In this document: piece after piece, positions 1-9,069 of the stretch
Layout: every line of letters starts with the position of its first letter
How positions within the stretch are numbered: position 1 is the first letter of the stretch
NCBI GenBank assembly: GCA_016212295.1
Contig: JACRGO010000148.1
Location: 1 to 27,181, forward strand
Source of the DNA: Nitrospinota bacterium
GTDB taxonomy: Bacteria; Nitrospinota; Nitrospinia; JACRGO01
DNA: 27,181 nt
Direction: 5' to 3'
Position numbers and translations under genes: made by a program
The notes under the pieces: model-generated
Database searches by the model: none
What the model was told of the DNA's origin: nothing
What the model saw: only the letters and a program-made list of their open reading frames with translations

Positions 1-156
1 ACCTTATTTGGCAAAATGGCACGCACCTTCTTGAAGCATATTCGCGTTAATTCAATAGAAGAGCTCAAACAAAGAATTATGCTTGGTATTGAAGAGATAA
101 ATACATTGCCAGTTGTTCATAGATGGAAAAATTTTGAAATTGCATTAAAATATTAA
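1..156 (+). CDS. IS630-type transposase, C-terminal fragment
   Basis: An open frame runs in from the window edge and stops at 154-156, giving 51 residues. The tail (MARTFLKHIRV near the start, then EELKQRIMLGIEEIN and VVHRW) matches my recollection of the C-terminus of IS630-family DDE transposases, where a basic helix is followed by this IEEIN segment. The catalytic DDE residues would lie to the left, outside the window, so I cannot say whether the gene is intact. It suggests an insertion sequence immediately left of the cysteine desulfurase gene. No terminal inverted repeat is identified in the short gap to 242. Confidence 0.7.
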   Translation, partial: TLFGKMARTFLKHIRVNSIEELKQRIMLGIEEINTLPVVHRWKNFEIALKY

Positions 157-212
157 TTGTAAATGTTTTAATGAAACGATATAATAGGGAGCCAGCAAGG
201 AATTTTTTCATA

Positions 213-243
213 TTCTGCCCCCTGGTCCCTGACTCCTGCCTCC
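213..243. repeat. pyrimidine-rich intergenic repeat fragment
   Basis: A run of CCCTG/CTCCTG units directly follows the stop of the minus-strand cysteine desulfurase gene. The same style of units (TCCCTGAC, CACCTG) recurs at 8977-9040 and 24909-25110, which points to one dispersed intergenic repeat family. Function unknown. Confidence 0.45.
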
Positions 244-1385
244 TATATTTTCCCCACTGACCGCAAAAAGTAATCTATCTCTGAATCCGTGGTGAAAAAA
301 CCGGGGCTTACCCTTATCGTGCCTTCCGGATAAGTGCCGATGGTCTTGTGCGCAAGGGGACAGCAATGAAGCCCGACCCTTGTAATGATCCCGTACTTAC
401 TGTCGAGTATTTCCGCTGTTTCCCCGGGATCTTTCCCGGAAACGCGAAAGGAAACCACCGCCGTCTGTTTCTCCGGGTCCAGTGGACCAAAAATCTCAAC
501 GCCTTTCACGCCGGACAAACCCTCCAGCAGTTTCCTGGTCAGGGCCTTTTCCCTTTCCCTGATTTTATCCAGCCCCTCATTTTCTATAAAGGCTATGCCG
601 GCCTCAAGACCGCTGACGCCAGGGGTGTTTTGCGTGCCGCTTTCAAACTTGTCCGGCAGGAGGTCGGGTTGTTCAATGGACTCGGACCTGCTCCCGGTCC
701 CCCCTTCCACCAGTGTGTCCAATTTGATCCCTTCCCGTATGGCAAGGAAGCCGGTGCCCTGGGGACCCATGAGCCCCTTGTGTCCGGTGCAAGCGAGTAA
801 GTCGATGTTCATTTCCTCCATGTCGATTCTCAACGCGCCTGCGGTCTGGGCCGCGTCCACGAGAAAGATGATATTCCGGCTCCTGGCGATTTTCCCGACC
901 TCAAGGACAGGGAGGATGGTTCCTGTGACGTTTGAGGCATGGGTAAGGACGATCAGCCTGGTGGACGGGAGAATCGCCTTTTCGAGGTCATCGGGCGATA
1001 AAAAACCTTGCCTGCCACAAGGGACAATGGTGTAAGGGACCCCGCCTCTGGAAAGTTTTTCCAGGGGCCTCATGACAGCGTTATGCTCCACTCCGGAGGC
1101 CAGGACATGGTCGCCCGGCCTGAGTGTCCCTTTTAGCGCGATATTGATGGACTCCGTGGCGTTCTTCGTGAATACTACATTGCGGCTATCGGGGACGTTG
1201 AAAAATCCGGCGATCCTTTCCCTGGTCCCGAAGAGGACCTTGCCCGCCATGAGGGACATCCTGTGCCCGCCCCTTCCAGGACTGGCGCCGATATTTTTCA
1301 TTGTCTCCAGCATTGCCTTGCTGACCCCTGGAGGCTTTGGATAGGTGGTGGCTGCGTTATCCAGATAGCAAACGCGCTCAGACAT
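243..1385 (-). CDS. cysteine desulfurase family protein (class V aminotransferase)
   Basis: A 380-residue PLP enzyme of aminotransferase class V, closest by pattern to the TIGR01977/EF2568-type 'cysteine desulfurase family'. Visible motifs are LDNAATTYPKP at the N-terminus, VEHNAV (His 101), DAAQ (Asp 177, contacts the PLP ring nitrogen) and TGHKG with the Schiff-base lysine at about residue 203. A C-terminal GLHCCPLAH (Cys 341/342) sits where cysteine desulfurases carry their persulfide cysteine. Sulfur transfer from cysteine is therefore likely, but the physiological acceptor is unknown because no scaffold gene is adjacent. The start chosen is the ATG at 1385 because AAGGA lies 8 bases upstream; an in-frame ATG at 1394 has almost no spacing. 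The start overlaps the upstream flippase-like gene by 8 bases, so the two are probably translationally coupled. Confidence 0.85.
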   Translation of the reverse strand: MSERVCYLDNAATTYPKPPGVSKAMLETMKNIGASPGRGGHRMSLMAGKVLFGTRERIAGFFNVPDSRNVVFTKNATESINIALKGTLRPGDHVLASGVEHNAVMRPLEKLSRGGVPYTIVPCGRQGFLSPDDLEKAILPSTRLIVLTHASNVTGTILPVLEVGKIARSRNIIFLVDAAQTAGALRIDMEEMNIDLLACTGHKGLMGPQGTGFLAIREGIKLDTLVEGGTGSRSESIEQPDLLPDKFESGTQNTPGVSGLEAGIAFIENEGLDKIREREKALTRKLLEGLSGVKGVEIFGPLDPEKQTAVVSFRVSGKDPGETAEILDSKYGIITRVGLHCCPLAHKTIGTYPEGTIRVSPGFFTTDSEIDYFLRSVGKI

Positions 1386-2406
1386 CCACTTCATCCTTTA
1401 CATGGGCCAACTGCTTCAACGAGAAACCCTCCTTCACGAGATAGAAGCTCCCGAGCGCAATCAAAGTCCCGAATTGAACGGCCCAGGTGACCATTCCGAA
1501 GCTCGCGGCCTGGGCCTCCGGCACATGGAAGATATTATGCAAGGCCACAACGCAGCCTATTTGAAAGGAGCCGAGAAAACCCGGGGTCGGGAAGAGGGAG
1601 ATGAAAACGCAGACGATCACCGTCAGCGCCACCAGGGAGGAAAAAGGGAGGCTGTTAAATCCGAAGGCCAAATAAACGGGATAATAGGAAAAGGTGATAG
1701 CAAACCACAGGATCAGGGAAAGAAGGGAAATCATGGCTATGGCTTTAAAATCCTTCAGAATGTGGAGTCCGGTGGAAAAGGAATCAACAAGGTGAAGGAC
1801 CTTGCTCCCTGGCTTTTCAGGAAACGGCCTTAGAAAAACTTTTATAATCCCCGTCATTTTTTCATTCCAATGCACAAGGGAGTAAGAGAAAATGATTATC
1901 CCCAAGCTCAAGGCGAGGGAAAGCCATCCGAACTTTTTCAGAAGATCGATCATGCTGTATCCCCCGAAGCCTGCTATGCCGTCAAAGATGCCGGATTGAA
2001 AGAGGAGGAGCCATATGGCCATGGCAAGCACTGACAGCATATCGAAAATCCTTTCCACGAAGATGGTTGCGAAGGAGGCGCTGACGCTGATCCCTTCCTT
2101 CTTGCCAAGCAGGTAGGCCCGGATCAACTCGCCCGCGCGGGCAGGCAAGAGATTTCCCATGAACCCTACGCACAGGGGCGCCATTAATCTGCTTACGGAG
2201 GTTTTTTTAAGCGAGGAAACCAGAAACGTCCATCTATAGGCGCGCAGGACAAAGGAGAGGACCCCAAGACCCATGGCCGGGACAAGGTAAAAATATTCAA
2301 TGCTTTTGAGAGATAAAATCAATTCATCAAGGGCGACATTGCGGAATGTCAGGTAAAGGGCCGCCCCGGCAATGAAGAGTCCTATGAATAGATGTTTTTT
2401 GTCCAT
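1378..2406 (-). CDS. flippase-like integral membrane protein (TIGR00374/UPF0104)
   Basis: A 342-residue polytopic membrane protein with about eight hydrophobic segments, beginning with a helix right after MDKKHLF. The pattern fits the lysylphosphatidylglycerol synthase transmembrane-region/TIGR00374 family: LRAYRW near residues 55-60, then a conserved GNLLPARAGELIRAYLLGK segment at about 89-107 and FVERIFDM at about 121-128. Family members are lipid or glycolipid flippases or their relatives; the substrate here is unknown. The C-terminal LPG synthase catalytic domain is absent, so this is the short stand-alone form. It lies 12 bases after the phosphorylase stop and overlaps the cysteine desulfurase start, implying one minus-strand transcript. 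Confidence 0.85.
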   Translation of the reverse strand: MDKKHLFIGLFIAGAALYLTFRNVALDELILSLKSIEYFYLVPAMGLGVLSFVLRAYRWTFLVSSLKKTSVSRLMAPLCVGFMGNLLPARAGELIRAYLLGKKEGISVSASFATIFVERIFDMLSVLAMAIWLLLFQSGIFDGIAGFGGYSMIDLLKKFGWLSLALSLGIIIFSYSLVHWNEKMTGIIKVFLRPFPEKPGSKVLHLVDSFSTGLHILKDFKAIAMISLLSLILWFAITFSYYPVYLAFGFNSLPFSSLVALTVIVCVFISLFPTPGFLGSFQIGCVVALHNIFHVPEAQAASFGMVTWAVQFGTLIALGSFYLVKEGFSLKQLAHVKDEVDV

Positions 2407-2418
2407 TTAAAGCCTATA

Positions 2419-4983
2419 TCACCCCCAGAACACCAATCCCGGGAGGTATGGGTTGGGGAGGAGGGCATGGTATGGGACCACCCTGGCGCCGAACACGAAC
2501 TTGCCGCTTTCGCGGCATGATACCACGCCATGGAAAAGATGATGTCCGTTTCCAATGTCCTTTTGGTACTCGAGCCGCACCATTTCCCTGTTGTAAAGAT
2601 TTTCCTTGTCATCCATCTCGCCGTAATATACGTCCAAGGTGATGTCCGCCGGCTGGAGCGCTCCCAGGTAAATATTTACCGCCACATCAAGCTGGGTCCC
2701 CACCTTGAGCTCCACGGTTTCCGAGAACTTTACATCCTTTATTTCAACCTTGGACCAGTTGTTCATGGTTTTTTCCATCCACCTGGCCATCTCCCGCGCG
2801 CCTTTAAAGTTCTCCCCGGAAAGCTTTCTCCAGTTTTCCGAGGCGGGGAAATAGGCGCTTTGGACATAGTCCTCCAACATGCGATGTGAACTGAAGGCCG
2901 GGCAATGGGATTTCAAGGTCCCCTTCATCATGGAAATCCACTTCACCGGGAGGTTTTCAACCCCCCTGTCATAGAATTTGGAGACCACTTCCTTTTCCAG
3001 CAGATCATAAATGGCCTGGCTTTCCACCGCGTCCTGATACTCCAGGTCCTTGAATTCCTCTTCGTGTCCAATGGCCCATCCTATATTTTCCTTGTAGCCC
3101 TCGCACCACCACCCGTCAAGAACGCTCATGTTCAATCCGCCGTTGGCCGCGACCTTCATCCCACTGGTCCCGCATGCCTCAAGGGGACGCCTTGGATTGT
3201 TCAGCCAAAGGTCGACCCCCTGGACCAGATAGCGGGCGATGTTGATGTCATAGTCCTCGATAAAAACGACCCTGTGCCGGAAATTCGGCTTCTTGGAAAA
3301 ATGGATGATCTGCTTTATGAATTCCTTGCCGTACTGGTCCTTGGGATGCGCCTTTCCGGCGAAAATTATCTGGACCGGGCGGGTGGAATTGTTCAGGATG
3401 TCCGATAAACGCTTTTCATCTTTAAAAACCAAGGCACCGCGCTTATATGTGGCGAATCGCCTGGCGAACCCTATGGTCAGCGCCTCCGGATTCAATACCT
3501 CATAGGCGAATTGGATTTCGGACTTGTTCGAGCCGCGCCGTATCAGTTGTTCATGCAGCCTTTGCCTGGAAAAGGCCACCAGCCGCTCCCGCCGCCGCTG
3601 GTGGACGGCCCAGAGTTCCGTGTCCGGGACGTTCTCCACTTTTTTCCATATTTTGGGATCAGGGTCCTCGGTCCATTTCGGCCCCAGATAACGCTCAAAA
3701 ATTTCCACCATTTCCTTGGAAACCCAGGAAGGAATATGCACCCCGTTGGTGATGCCGCTTATGGGAATGTCCTCCTGGACAAAATCAGGCCACAGCGCGC
3801 GCCACATTTTCCTGGAAACCTCCGCGTGCAGTCTGCTGACCCCGTTGGACCTGCCGGATAGCCTCATGGCCAGGACCGTCATACAGAAGGGTTCGTTGTC
3901 GTCCCAGGGATTTTCCCTGCCCATGCCCATGAATTCGCGAAAGGAAATTCCCAACTCCTGCACATACTTGGAAAAGTATTTGGACATAAGGTCCGGGGCG
4001 AAACGGTCGTTTCCGGCCGGGACCGGCGTATGGGTGGTGAAGATATTGTTGGAAATCACCGCTTGCTTGGCGTCGTGGAAGGAAAGGCCGTTTTCCCTCA
4101 TGAGATTTTTGATCCTCTCCAGCGTGGCGAAGGCCGAATGCCCCTCGTTCATGTGGTAGACCTCCGGCTCGATCCCAAGCCTTCGCAGGACCCTTATGCC
4201 GCCGATGCCTAGGAGGATTTCCTGCCTGAGGCGCATTTCAAATTCGCCTCCATACAGTTGGGCCGTGGTGTCACGGAACTCCTCCGGGTTTTCCACCGTG
4301 TTGGTGTCAAGCAGATAGAGCGGGACCCTTCCAACCATGGCCTTCCACACCTTGGCCAGGACGCGGTTCCCGAAAAAATCCACCTCTATGCCCAGGTACT
4401 CATCCCCTTTTTCCGTCTTCGCCTTCTCAATATTGACCGGCATGTTATAGAGGTCGTTTTCGGGATAAAGCTCCTGTTGCCAGCCATCCTGGTTAAGATA
4501 CTGGCGGAAATACCCTTCCTGATACATCAACCCGATCCCGACAAAGGGAATGTTCAGGTCGCTGGCGGACTTCAGGTGGTCGCCGGAGAGTATCCCAAGT
4601 CCGCCGGAATAGATTGGCAGGCAGTCCGCCAGTCCGTATTCGGCGGAGAAATAAGCCACTTTAAAATCCAGGGGTTTTTCCATCCGGAAGGAGTAGGCCC
4701 TGTCCGATTGAAGGTACTGCTGGAATTTTCTGTTGACCCTGTCCAGGGCCATCAGGAATTTCTTGTCTTCCGCAAGGGCAAGCAGTTTTTTGTACTCTAT
4801 CTGCCCCAGCATCCGGATGGGGTTATGGCCTGTCTCTTCCCACGCCACGTGGTCTATTCTGGAAAACAGCTCCACTGCCTCGAGGTTCCATGAAAACCAG
4901 AGGTTGTTGGCTATTTGGGTCAAGGCCGATAATTTTTCCGGCACCTTGGGTATTACTGAAAATGTATGGATGTGTTTTTTCAT
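2419..4983 (-). CDS. glgP: alpha-glucan (maltodextrin/glycogen) phosphorylase
   Basis: An 854-residue GT35-family phosphorylase of the TIGR02094 type, which releases glucose-1-phosphate from alpha-1,4-glucans using PLP phosphate. Diagnostic segments are NNLWFSWN at the N-terminus (a DUF3417-like domain), the YFSAEYGL block, YSGGLGILSGDHLKSASDL, HMNEGHSAF, ITNGVHIPSWV, FARRFATYKR and the PLP site GTSGMKVAANGGLN, with the PLP lysine at about residue 610. The reading frame is open further upstream to a TTG at 5088, but that extension is encoded by an intergenic inverted repeat. The family-conserved sequence begins just after ATG 4983 (MKKHIHTF), so I chose that start. No strong SD is visible at either start. 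It is the first gene of a probable three-gene unit with the flippase-like and cysteine desulfurase genes. Confidence 0.93.
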   Translation of the reverse strand: MKKHIHTFSVIPKVPEKLSALTQIANNLWFSWNLEAVELFSRIDHVAWEETGHNPIRMLGQIEYKKLLALAEDKKFLMALDRVNRKFQQYLQSDRAYSFRMEKPLDFKVAYFSAEYGLADCLPIYSGGLGILSGDHLKSASDLNIPFVGIGLMYQEGYFRQYLNQDGWQQELYPENDLYNMPVNIEKAKTEKGDEYLGIEVDFFGNRVLAKVWKAMVGRVPLYLLDTNTVENPEEFRDTTAQLYGGEFEMRLRQEILLGIGGIRVLRRLGIEPEVYHMNEGHSAFATLERIKNLMRENGLSFHDAKQAVISNNIFTTHTPVPAGNDRFAPDLMSKYFSKYVQELGISFREFMGMGRENPWDDNEPFCMTVLAMRLSGRSNGVSRLHAEVSRKMWRALWPDFVQEDIPISGITNGVHIPSWVSKEMVEIFERYLGPKWTEDPDPKIWKKVENVPDTELWAVHQRRRERLVAFSRQRLHEQLIRRGSNKSEIQFAYEVLNPEALTIGFARRFATYKRGALVFKDEKRLSDILNNSTRPVQIIFAGKAHPKDQYGKEFIKQIIHFSKKPNFRHRVVFIEDYDINIARYLVQGVDLWLNNPRRPLEACGTSGMKVAANGGLNMSVLDGWWCEGYKENIGWAIGHEEEFKDLEYQDAVESQAIYDLLEKEVVSKFYDRGVENLPVKWISMMKGTLKSHCPAFSSHRMLEDYVQSAYFPASENWRKLSGENFKGAREMARWMEKTMNNWSKVEIKDVKFSETVELKVGTQLDVAVNIYLGALQPADITLDVYYGEMDDKENLYNREMVRLEYQKDIGNGHHLFHGVVSCRESGKFVFGARVVPYHALLPNPYLPGLVFWG

Positions 4984-5006
4984 ATAGGGATAAGTGATTA
5001 AAGAAT

Positions 5007-5100
5007 TAACATTGAACATCGAACGTCGAACGTCGAAATATGGCATATTTCCTTCTTCCCACTTCAAGGTTCGATGTTGGACGTTCAATGTTCGATATTC
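5007..5100. repeat. intergenic inverted repeat (GAACATCGAACGTC type)
   Basis: The left arm, about 5011-5037 (ATTGAACATCGAACGTCGAA...), is matched imperfectly by a reverse-complement right arm at about 5069-5100 (...TTCGATGTTGGACG...). The spacer is about 30 bases. The right arm ends on the scpB stop codon (5099-5101). The element fills most of the 115-base gap between scpB and glgP. It could fold in RNA from either strand, but there is no U-tract to make it a classical terminator. Confidence 0.75.
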
Positions 5101-5752
5101 ACTGGCCGCCGTGCTCTTCTTCTGTATTGTTTAGTTCTTCTTCGGTTGTTCCATCGTCATGCTCGACAGCCGCTTCGGTCCTCTCTTCCAGGGGAAGGCT
5201 GGTTTGAAGGGGCTCCTGCTCTCCTTCCTCTTTCTCCTCCATGAATTCCTTCAGGGTCGGAAGCTCGGAAATGTCACGCAGCCCGAAATATTCCAGAAAG
5301 GTTTTGGATGTGCCGTACATGATGGGCCGTCCGGCCACCTGTTTTCTCCCCATGGTGCGGAGCAGCTTTTTCTCGAACAGGGTCTTTACCACGCCGCCTG
5401 AGTCGACCCCCCGGATGTCCTCTATCTCCGCCCTTGTGATCGGCTGTTTGTACGCGATGATGGAAAGCGTGTCAAGGGCCGCCGGCGAGAGCTTGGAGCC
5501 CTTGTCAAGTTTATAGAATTTCTTGATCCAATCGGAGTAATCGACCCTGGTGCAAAGTTGAAAACCCTCCGCGACTTCCTGGATTTGCAGGCCGCGATTA
5601 GAGTAATCCTCCACAAGCTCCTTCATGGCGGCCTTCGTGTCGTCCTTCCCGCACTCCGTCCCTATTATTTCCTGGATTTTATTGAGGGAGATAGGCTGCC
5701 CGGACACCAGCAAGAGGTTTTCAATAATGGCCTTGATTTTGTCCCGCTCCAA
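5099..5752 (-). CDS. scpB: segregation and condensation protein B
   Basis: A 217-residue ScpB with two winged-helix domains: LLLVSGQPISLNKI near the N-terminus, and the strongly conserved ALDTLSIIAYKQPITRAEIE followed by RGVDSGGVVKTL and GRPIMYGTSKTFLEYFGL. ScpB dimers bind ScpA to complete the SMC-ScpAB condensin. The C-terminal 45 residues are Glu-rich and probably disordered, as in many ScpB proteins. The start is TTG at 5752, preceded by AGGAG at a spacing of about 7. It follows scpA after an 89-base gap, the standard scpA-scpB order. Confidence 0.95.
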   Translation of the reverse strand: MERDKIKAIIENLLLVSGQPISLNKIQEIIGTECGKDDTKAAMKELVEDYSNRGLQIQEVAEGFQLCTRVDYSDWIKKFYKLDKGSKLSPAALDTLSIIAYKQPITRAEIEDIRGVDSGGVVKTLFEKKLLRTMGRKQVAGRPIMYGTSKTFLEYFGLRDISELPTLKEFMEEKEEGEQEPLQTSLPLEERTEAAVEHDDGTTEEELNNTEEEHGGQ

Positions 5753-5841
5753 TTTTTTTCTCCTATTATGTCTACTTATTTTTTGCGTTTACTATCCACT
5801 TCTTTGCCTGCAAAATCATGGCGCTTTTTTAAATGCGTTGA

Positions 5842-6555
5842 CTATACTTTATAAATTTTTATTGTCGAGGCGCTTCTTAACTGTTGAATCCTCACGACGC
5901 CTAAACGTATAAGTTCCAAAAGGGCCAGAAACGTTGTGACAATCTCCATCTTGGTCGCTGAATCGCTGAAAAGAGACTCAAAATCCATCAGGCTGATCCG
6001 GTCCAGAATGGAAGTGATGCAACTCATTTTATCAGTGACGGACATGGTCTCTACGGTGATCTCGTATTCCGCCTTGTAGGAAACGGATTTAAGGACCCTT
6101 TTAAACGCGTTCAGAAGATCGAATATGGTGACTTCCAGGAATTCACCCCCTTCGTCTTCATACTCAGGGTTATCGGATTTCCTGGTGAATATCTCGCCTT
6201 GCTTTGTCTCCATACTGCGGAGTTCCAGGGCCGCTTCCTTGTATTTTTTGTATTCAAGCAGTTTTTCCACCAACTCCGCCCTGGGGTCTTGCCCGCCCCC
6301 TTCCTCCTCTTCCTCCCCGGCTTCTTCCACCGGGAGGAGCATTTTGGATTTGATCCTTGCCAGCTCCGCAGCCATGACCATGTAATCCCCTGCAATATCA
6401 AGATTTAATGTCGTCATCAGGTCCAGATATTCAAGATAATGCCGGGTGATCTCCGATATCGGGATATCATAAATATCCAGTTTTTGTTCTTTTATAAGAT
6501 GAAGGAGGAGGTCTAACGGTCCTTCAAAAACCGGGAGCTTTACTTTATATTCCAA
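5842..6555 (-). CDS. scpA: segregation and condensation protein A
   Basis: A 237-residue kleisin subunit ScpA. The N-terminal FEGPLDLLLHLIKEQKLDIYDI signature (split here as FEGPLDLLLHLI then KLDIYDIPI), the YLEYL helix, the MAAELARIKSKMLLP segment and a C-terminal winged-helix ending IRLGVVRIQQ are all present. A Glu-rich linker lies at about residues 80-95. ScpA bridges the SMC heads with ScpB. Translation starts at a TTG (6555) with AAGGA about 8 bases upstream, the same unusual start codon as scpB. Confidence 0.94.
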   Translation of the reverse strand: MEYKVKLPVFEGPLDLLLHLIKEQKLDIYDIPISEITRHYLEYLDLMTTLNLDIAGDYMVMAAELARIKSKMLLPVEEAGEEEEEGGGQDPRAELVEKLLEYKKYKEAALELRSMETKQGEIFTRKSDNPEYEDEGGEFLEVTIFDLLNAFKRVLKSVSYKAEYEITVETMSVTDKMSCITSILDRISLMDFESLFSDSATKMEIVTTFLALLELIRLGVVRIQQLRSASTIKIYKV

Positions 6556-6752
6556 TGGATTTTTCCTTAAAAACCTTGAAGCGGGGGATTCGGGAGTTGG
6601 GTGCCACGGGCCGGGATTATGATCATATCCTTTTTATCTCCAACCAGTCAATAATGCAATGAGGGTTGATTTTGCCCTGGCATTCTGTTTTAATAGCGGC
6701 GGTAAGCCTGTGGCCGCGTTTTGGCAATGTTTTTAACCATTTAGGACCAAGC

Positions 6753-7976
6753 ATGGGGAAAAAGGTTCTCATAATAGACGATGACAAGACTTTACTGGAT
6801 ATAGCCGCCCGTTATTTGAAAAAGGCCGGGTTCGAGACTCTTGCCTTGGAGGACAGTTCCATGGCAATGAAAAAAATTGAGTCCTTCAACCCGGACGTGG
6901 TGGTGGTGGACCTGATGATGCCCAAGATAGACGGCCTGCACTTGTTGAAATCCATCAAGGAAGCCAAGGGGTTCGGCAAGATCAAGACCATCGCCGTCAG
7001 CGCCAAGTCATTTGAGTTCGACAAGAACCGGGCCTATGAGATGGGGGCGCAATTCTTCCTGAAAAAGCCTCTGGACTACGAAAGCCTTGTTGCGGCCATT
7101 GACCGGGTGATCAAGGATGAAATGAAAATTGTCTTCTGGGGGACAAGAGGCACCTTGGCCAAACCCGGCCCTGAGACCTTGAAGTTCGGCGGCAACACCT
7201 CCTGCGTTTCAGTGGAATTGACCCAGGACCGGCTGTTTATCTTTGACGGCGGCACGGGAATAACCGAACTCGGGAAGAAAATGATGGCCTCCAGGAAAAG
7301 ATACAAAATGAACTTTTTCATAACCCATCCCCACTGGGACCACATCAACGGCTTTCCATTTTTCATGCCCTTGTACCAACAGGGGAACGAAATGGTGGTT
7401 TACGGCTCCTCCCACGGAAACGTCAGCCTGCGCGAGGTCATAAGCGGCCAGATGGAAAGCATCTATTTTCCGGTTACCCTAAGGGCCTTTGGCTCCAGGG
7501 TTTACTTCAAGGAAATTTTTGAAGGGGATTACGAAATCGAGGGCCTGTCGCTCAAGACCTTGATGTTGAACCATCCTGGCATAACCCTGGGATACAGATT
7601 GGCGAACGCCAGCGGAAAATCCATGGCGTATATAACGGACAACGAACTGGCGCCGGAGGAGGTGGACAAGGACGGCAGCCATGCAAGAAAAAAACTGGTG
7701 AATTTCCTTGACGGCGTGGACGTGTTGATCCACGATTCGTCTTATTTTGACGAGGAATATAAAAAAAGGGTGGGATGGGGGCATCCCCCCCTCACCGAGG
7801 TTTTGAAATTGGCCGCCGAAGCAAAGGTGAAGAATGTCTATCTGACCCACCATGACCCGGACCATGACGATGCCAGGGTGGAGGAAAAAGAGGCCGCGGC
7901 CAGGCGATTCTTTGAGGAACGGGGCTTGGATATCCAGTGTTACTCCGCAATTGAGGGGAGCGCCGTTATTTTATAA
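6753..7976 (+). CDS. response-regulator receiver fused to MBL-fold metal-dependent hydrolase
   Basis: A 407-residue two-domain protein. Residues 1-121 are a CheY-like receiver: IIDDD acidic pair at 8-11, phospho-acceptor Asp 53 in VVVDLMMPKIDG, Ser 83 and the KKP lysine at about 104. Residues 124-407 are a metallo-beta-lactamase fold: FWGTRGT, the FGGNTSC strand, DGGTGI, and metal ligands HPHWDH (His 192, His 194, Asp 196, His 197), with later HDSSYFDEE and THHDPDHDD. The MBL half resembles the phosphodiesterase-like COG1235 group, so a nucleotide or phosphoester substrate is possible but unproven. The start is the ATG at 6753, with AGGA 6 bases upstream; the open frame extends back to 6666 without family similarity. 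No partner histidine kinase is in the window. Confidence 0.85.
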   Translation: MGKKVLIIDDDKTLLDIAARYLKKAGFETLALEDSSMAMKKIESFNPDVVVVDLMMPKIDGLHLLKSIKEAKGFGKIKTIAVSAKSFEFDKNRAYEMGAQFFLKKPLDYESLVAAIDRVIKDEMKIVFWGTRGTLAKPGPETLKFGGNTSCVSVELTQDRLFIFDGGTGITELGKKMMASRKRYKMNFFITHPHWDHINGFPFFMPLYQQGNEMVVYGSSHGNVSLREVISGQMESIYFPVTLRAFGSRVYFKEIFEGDYEIEGLSLKTLMLNHPGITLGYRLANASGKSMAYITDNELAPEEVDKDGSHARKKLVNFLDGVDVLIHDSSYFDEEYKKRVGWGHPPLTEVLKLAAEAKVKNVYLTHHDPDHDDARVEEKEAAARRFFEERGLDIQCYSAIEGSAVIL

Positions 7977-8084
7977 CTTCTGGCGGTTAGAAAAAAATTT
8001 GAAACTAAAATAGTCCAGTTGGCATCTAAAAATCGTTTTATTGAGTCTTAATATCGCTATAGTTGAAAATTTTTTTTATTAACC

Positions 8085-8155
8085 GCGGAGACGCAGAGGC
8101 ACGGAGAAAAATTTTTTAATTTAACATCTTCTTCTCCGTGCCTCTGCGTCTCCGC
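8085..8155. repeat. perfect 24-bp intergenic inverted repeat
   Basis: The arms at 8085-8108 (GCGGAGACGCAGAGGCACGG...) and 8132-8155 are exact reverse complements over 24 bases around a 23-base AT-rich spacer. It sits 43 bases upstream of the first oxidase gene. It resembles a palindrome type common between genes in many environmental genomes and is related in style to the GCAAAG repeat at 17852-17935. Confidence 0.85.
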
Positions 8156-8198
8156 AGTATATTTTAAATTTCTAAGTATTTTAAAGGGAGGAGGAATA

Positions 8199-8960
8199 AT
8201 GACCGAGCATTCGTCCGAGCACACTCATGGCTGGGAGACAAGCCCCTGGCCCTTGCCTCTTGCGGCAGGTATTCTTTTTTTATTGCCTCTGCCATTTTCC
8301 TTTCATTTTGTTTATAAAAATTCACTTATGGCCATGCTTTCGCTGGGGCTTGGTGTCCCGATGGTCATCATCTCAGTCGCGGGGTGGACGCGGGAGAGTC
8401 TTGAGGACAAATACGGATGGGCGTCCGGCTACATCGTCGGCGCAATGCCGTTTTTCATCATAGCCGAGGCGTTCATCTTCATCGCCTTTCTCGCCGCTTA
8501 CTGGGTCATTAAACTTTCCGCCGGCGTCTGGCCTCCTCCAGGGACCCCTGAATTTCCAGTCCTTATACCCATCATCATGACCATTATCCTGGTCTCGTCC
8601 AGCATCACAATCCATATAGGCGAAGGAAAGCTGGAAGAAGGCGATAAGGAGGGCTTTATCAAATGGCTGGGACTCACTATTCTCCTTGGGACCGTTTTTC
8701 TGTGTTTCACGGCCTTTGAATGGTCCCACTTCATTCATGAGGGATTTCTGATCGGGACCAACGCCAAGGGCACGGTTTTTTATTCCATCACCGGCTTCCA
8801 CGCCTCCCATGTCTTTGTCGGCCTGGCCATCTTTCTTTGCATCCTGCTCCCGGCCATTGCAGGGAAAGTCAGCAAGCCCTTTGTTCAGGCAGGGTCCATC
8901 TACTGGCATTTCGTGGATATAGTGTGGTTTTTCGTGGTCTCGCAAGTTTATTTTTGGTGA
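8199..8960 (+). CDS. haem-copper oxidase subunit III (COX3 family)
   Basis: A 253-residue membrane protein with about seven hydrophobic segments. COX3 hallmarks are SEAFIF-like AEAFIFIAFLAAYW (about residues 90-103), the TAFEW segment at about 173, ITGFHASHVFVGL (about 194-206) and the C-terminal YWHFVDIVWFFVVSQVYFW. Subunit III stabilises subunit I and its proton uptake. The start has an excellent SD (GGGAGGAGG, 6-7 bases upstream). It is first in the locus; subunit III before II and I is a less usual order. Confidence 0.92.
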   Translation: MTEHSSEHTHGWETSPWPLPLAAGILFLLPLPFSFHFVYKNSLMAMLSLGLGVPMVIISVAGWTRESLEDKYGWASGYIVGAMPFFIIAEAFIFIAFLAAYWVIKLSAGVWPPPGTPEFPVLIPIIMTIILVSSSITIHIGEGKLEEGDKEGFIKWLGLTILLGTVFLCFTAFEWSHFIHEGFLIGTNAKGTVFYSITGFHASHVFVGLAIFLCILLPAIAGKVSKPFVQAGSIYWHFVDIVWFFVVSQVYFW

Positions 8961-8968
8961 TAATTCAC

Positions 8969-9040
8969 GGGTACCAGGGGGCAGGAAAAGCGGCAAGGAG
9001 TTTCTCTGCTGTTTGTCCATATCCCTGACACCTGCGAACT
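8969..9040. repeat. intergenic repeat fragment (CCAGGGGGCAGG / CCCTGACACCTGC)
   Basis: The space between coxIII and the SCO gene holds a purine-rich stretch followed by ATCCCTGACACCTGC. That 15-mer recurs exactly at about 25064-25078, linking this fragment to the larger repeat at 24909-25110. Confidence 0.5.
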
Positions 9041-9069
9041 GTTACTATTTTTGGTAAGAGATGATCCAC

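Noticed and set aside
6555-6662. 35-codon plus-strand frame beginning MDFSLKTLKRG, divergent from scpA
   Set aside because: It reads smoothly but has no SD at proper spacing, no recognisable family and overlaps the scpA start codon. It may be chance.
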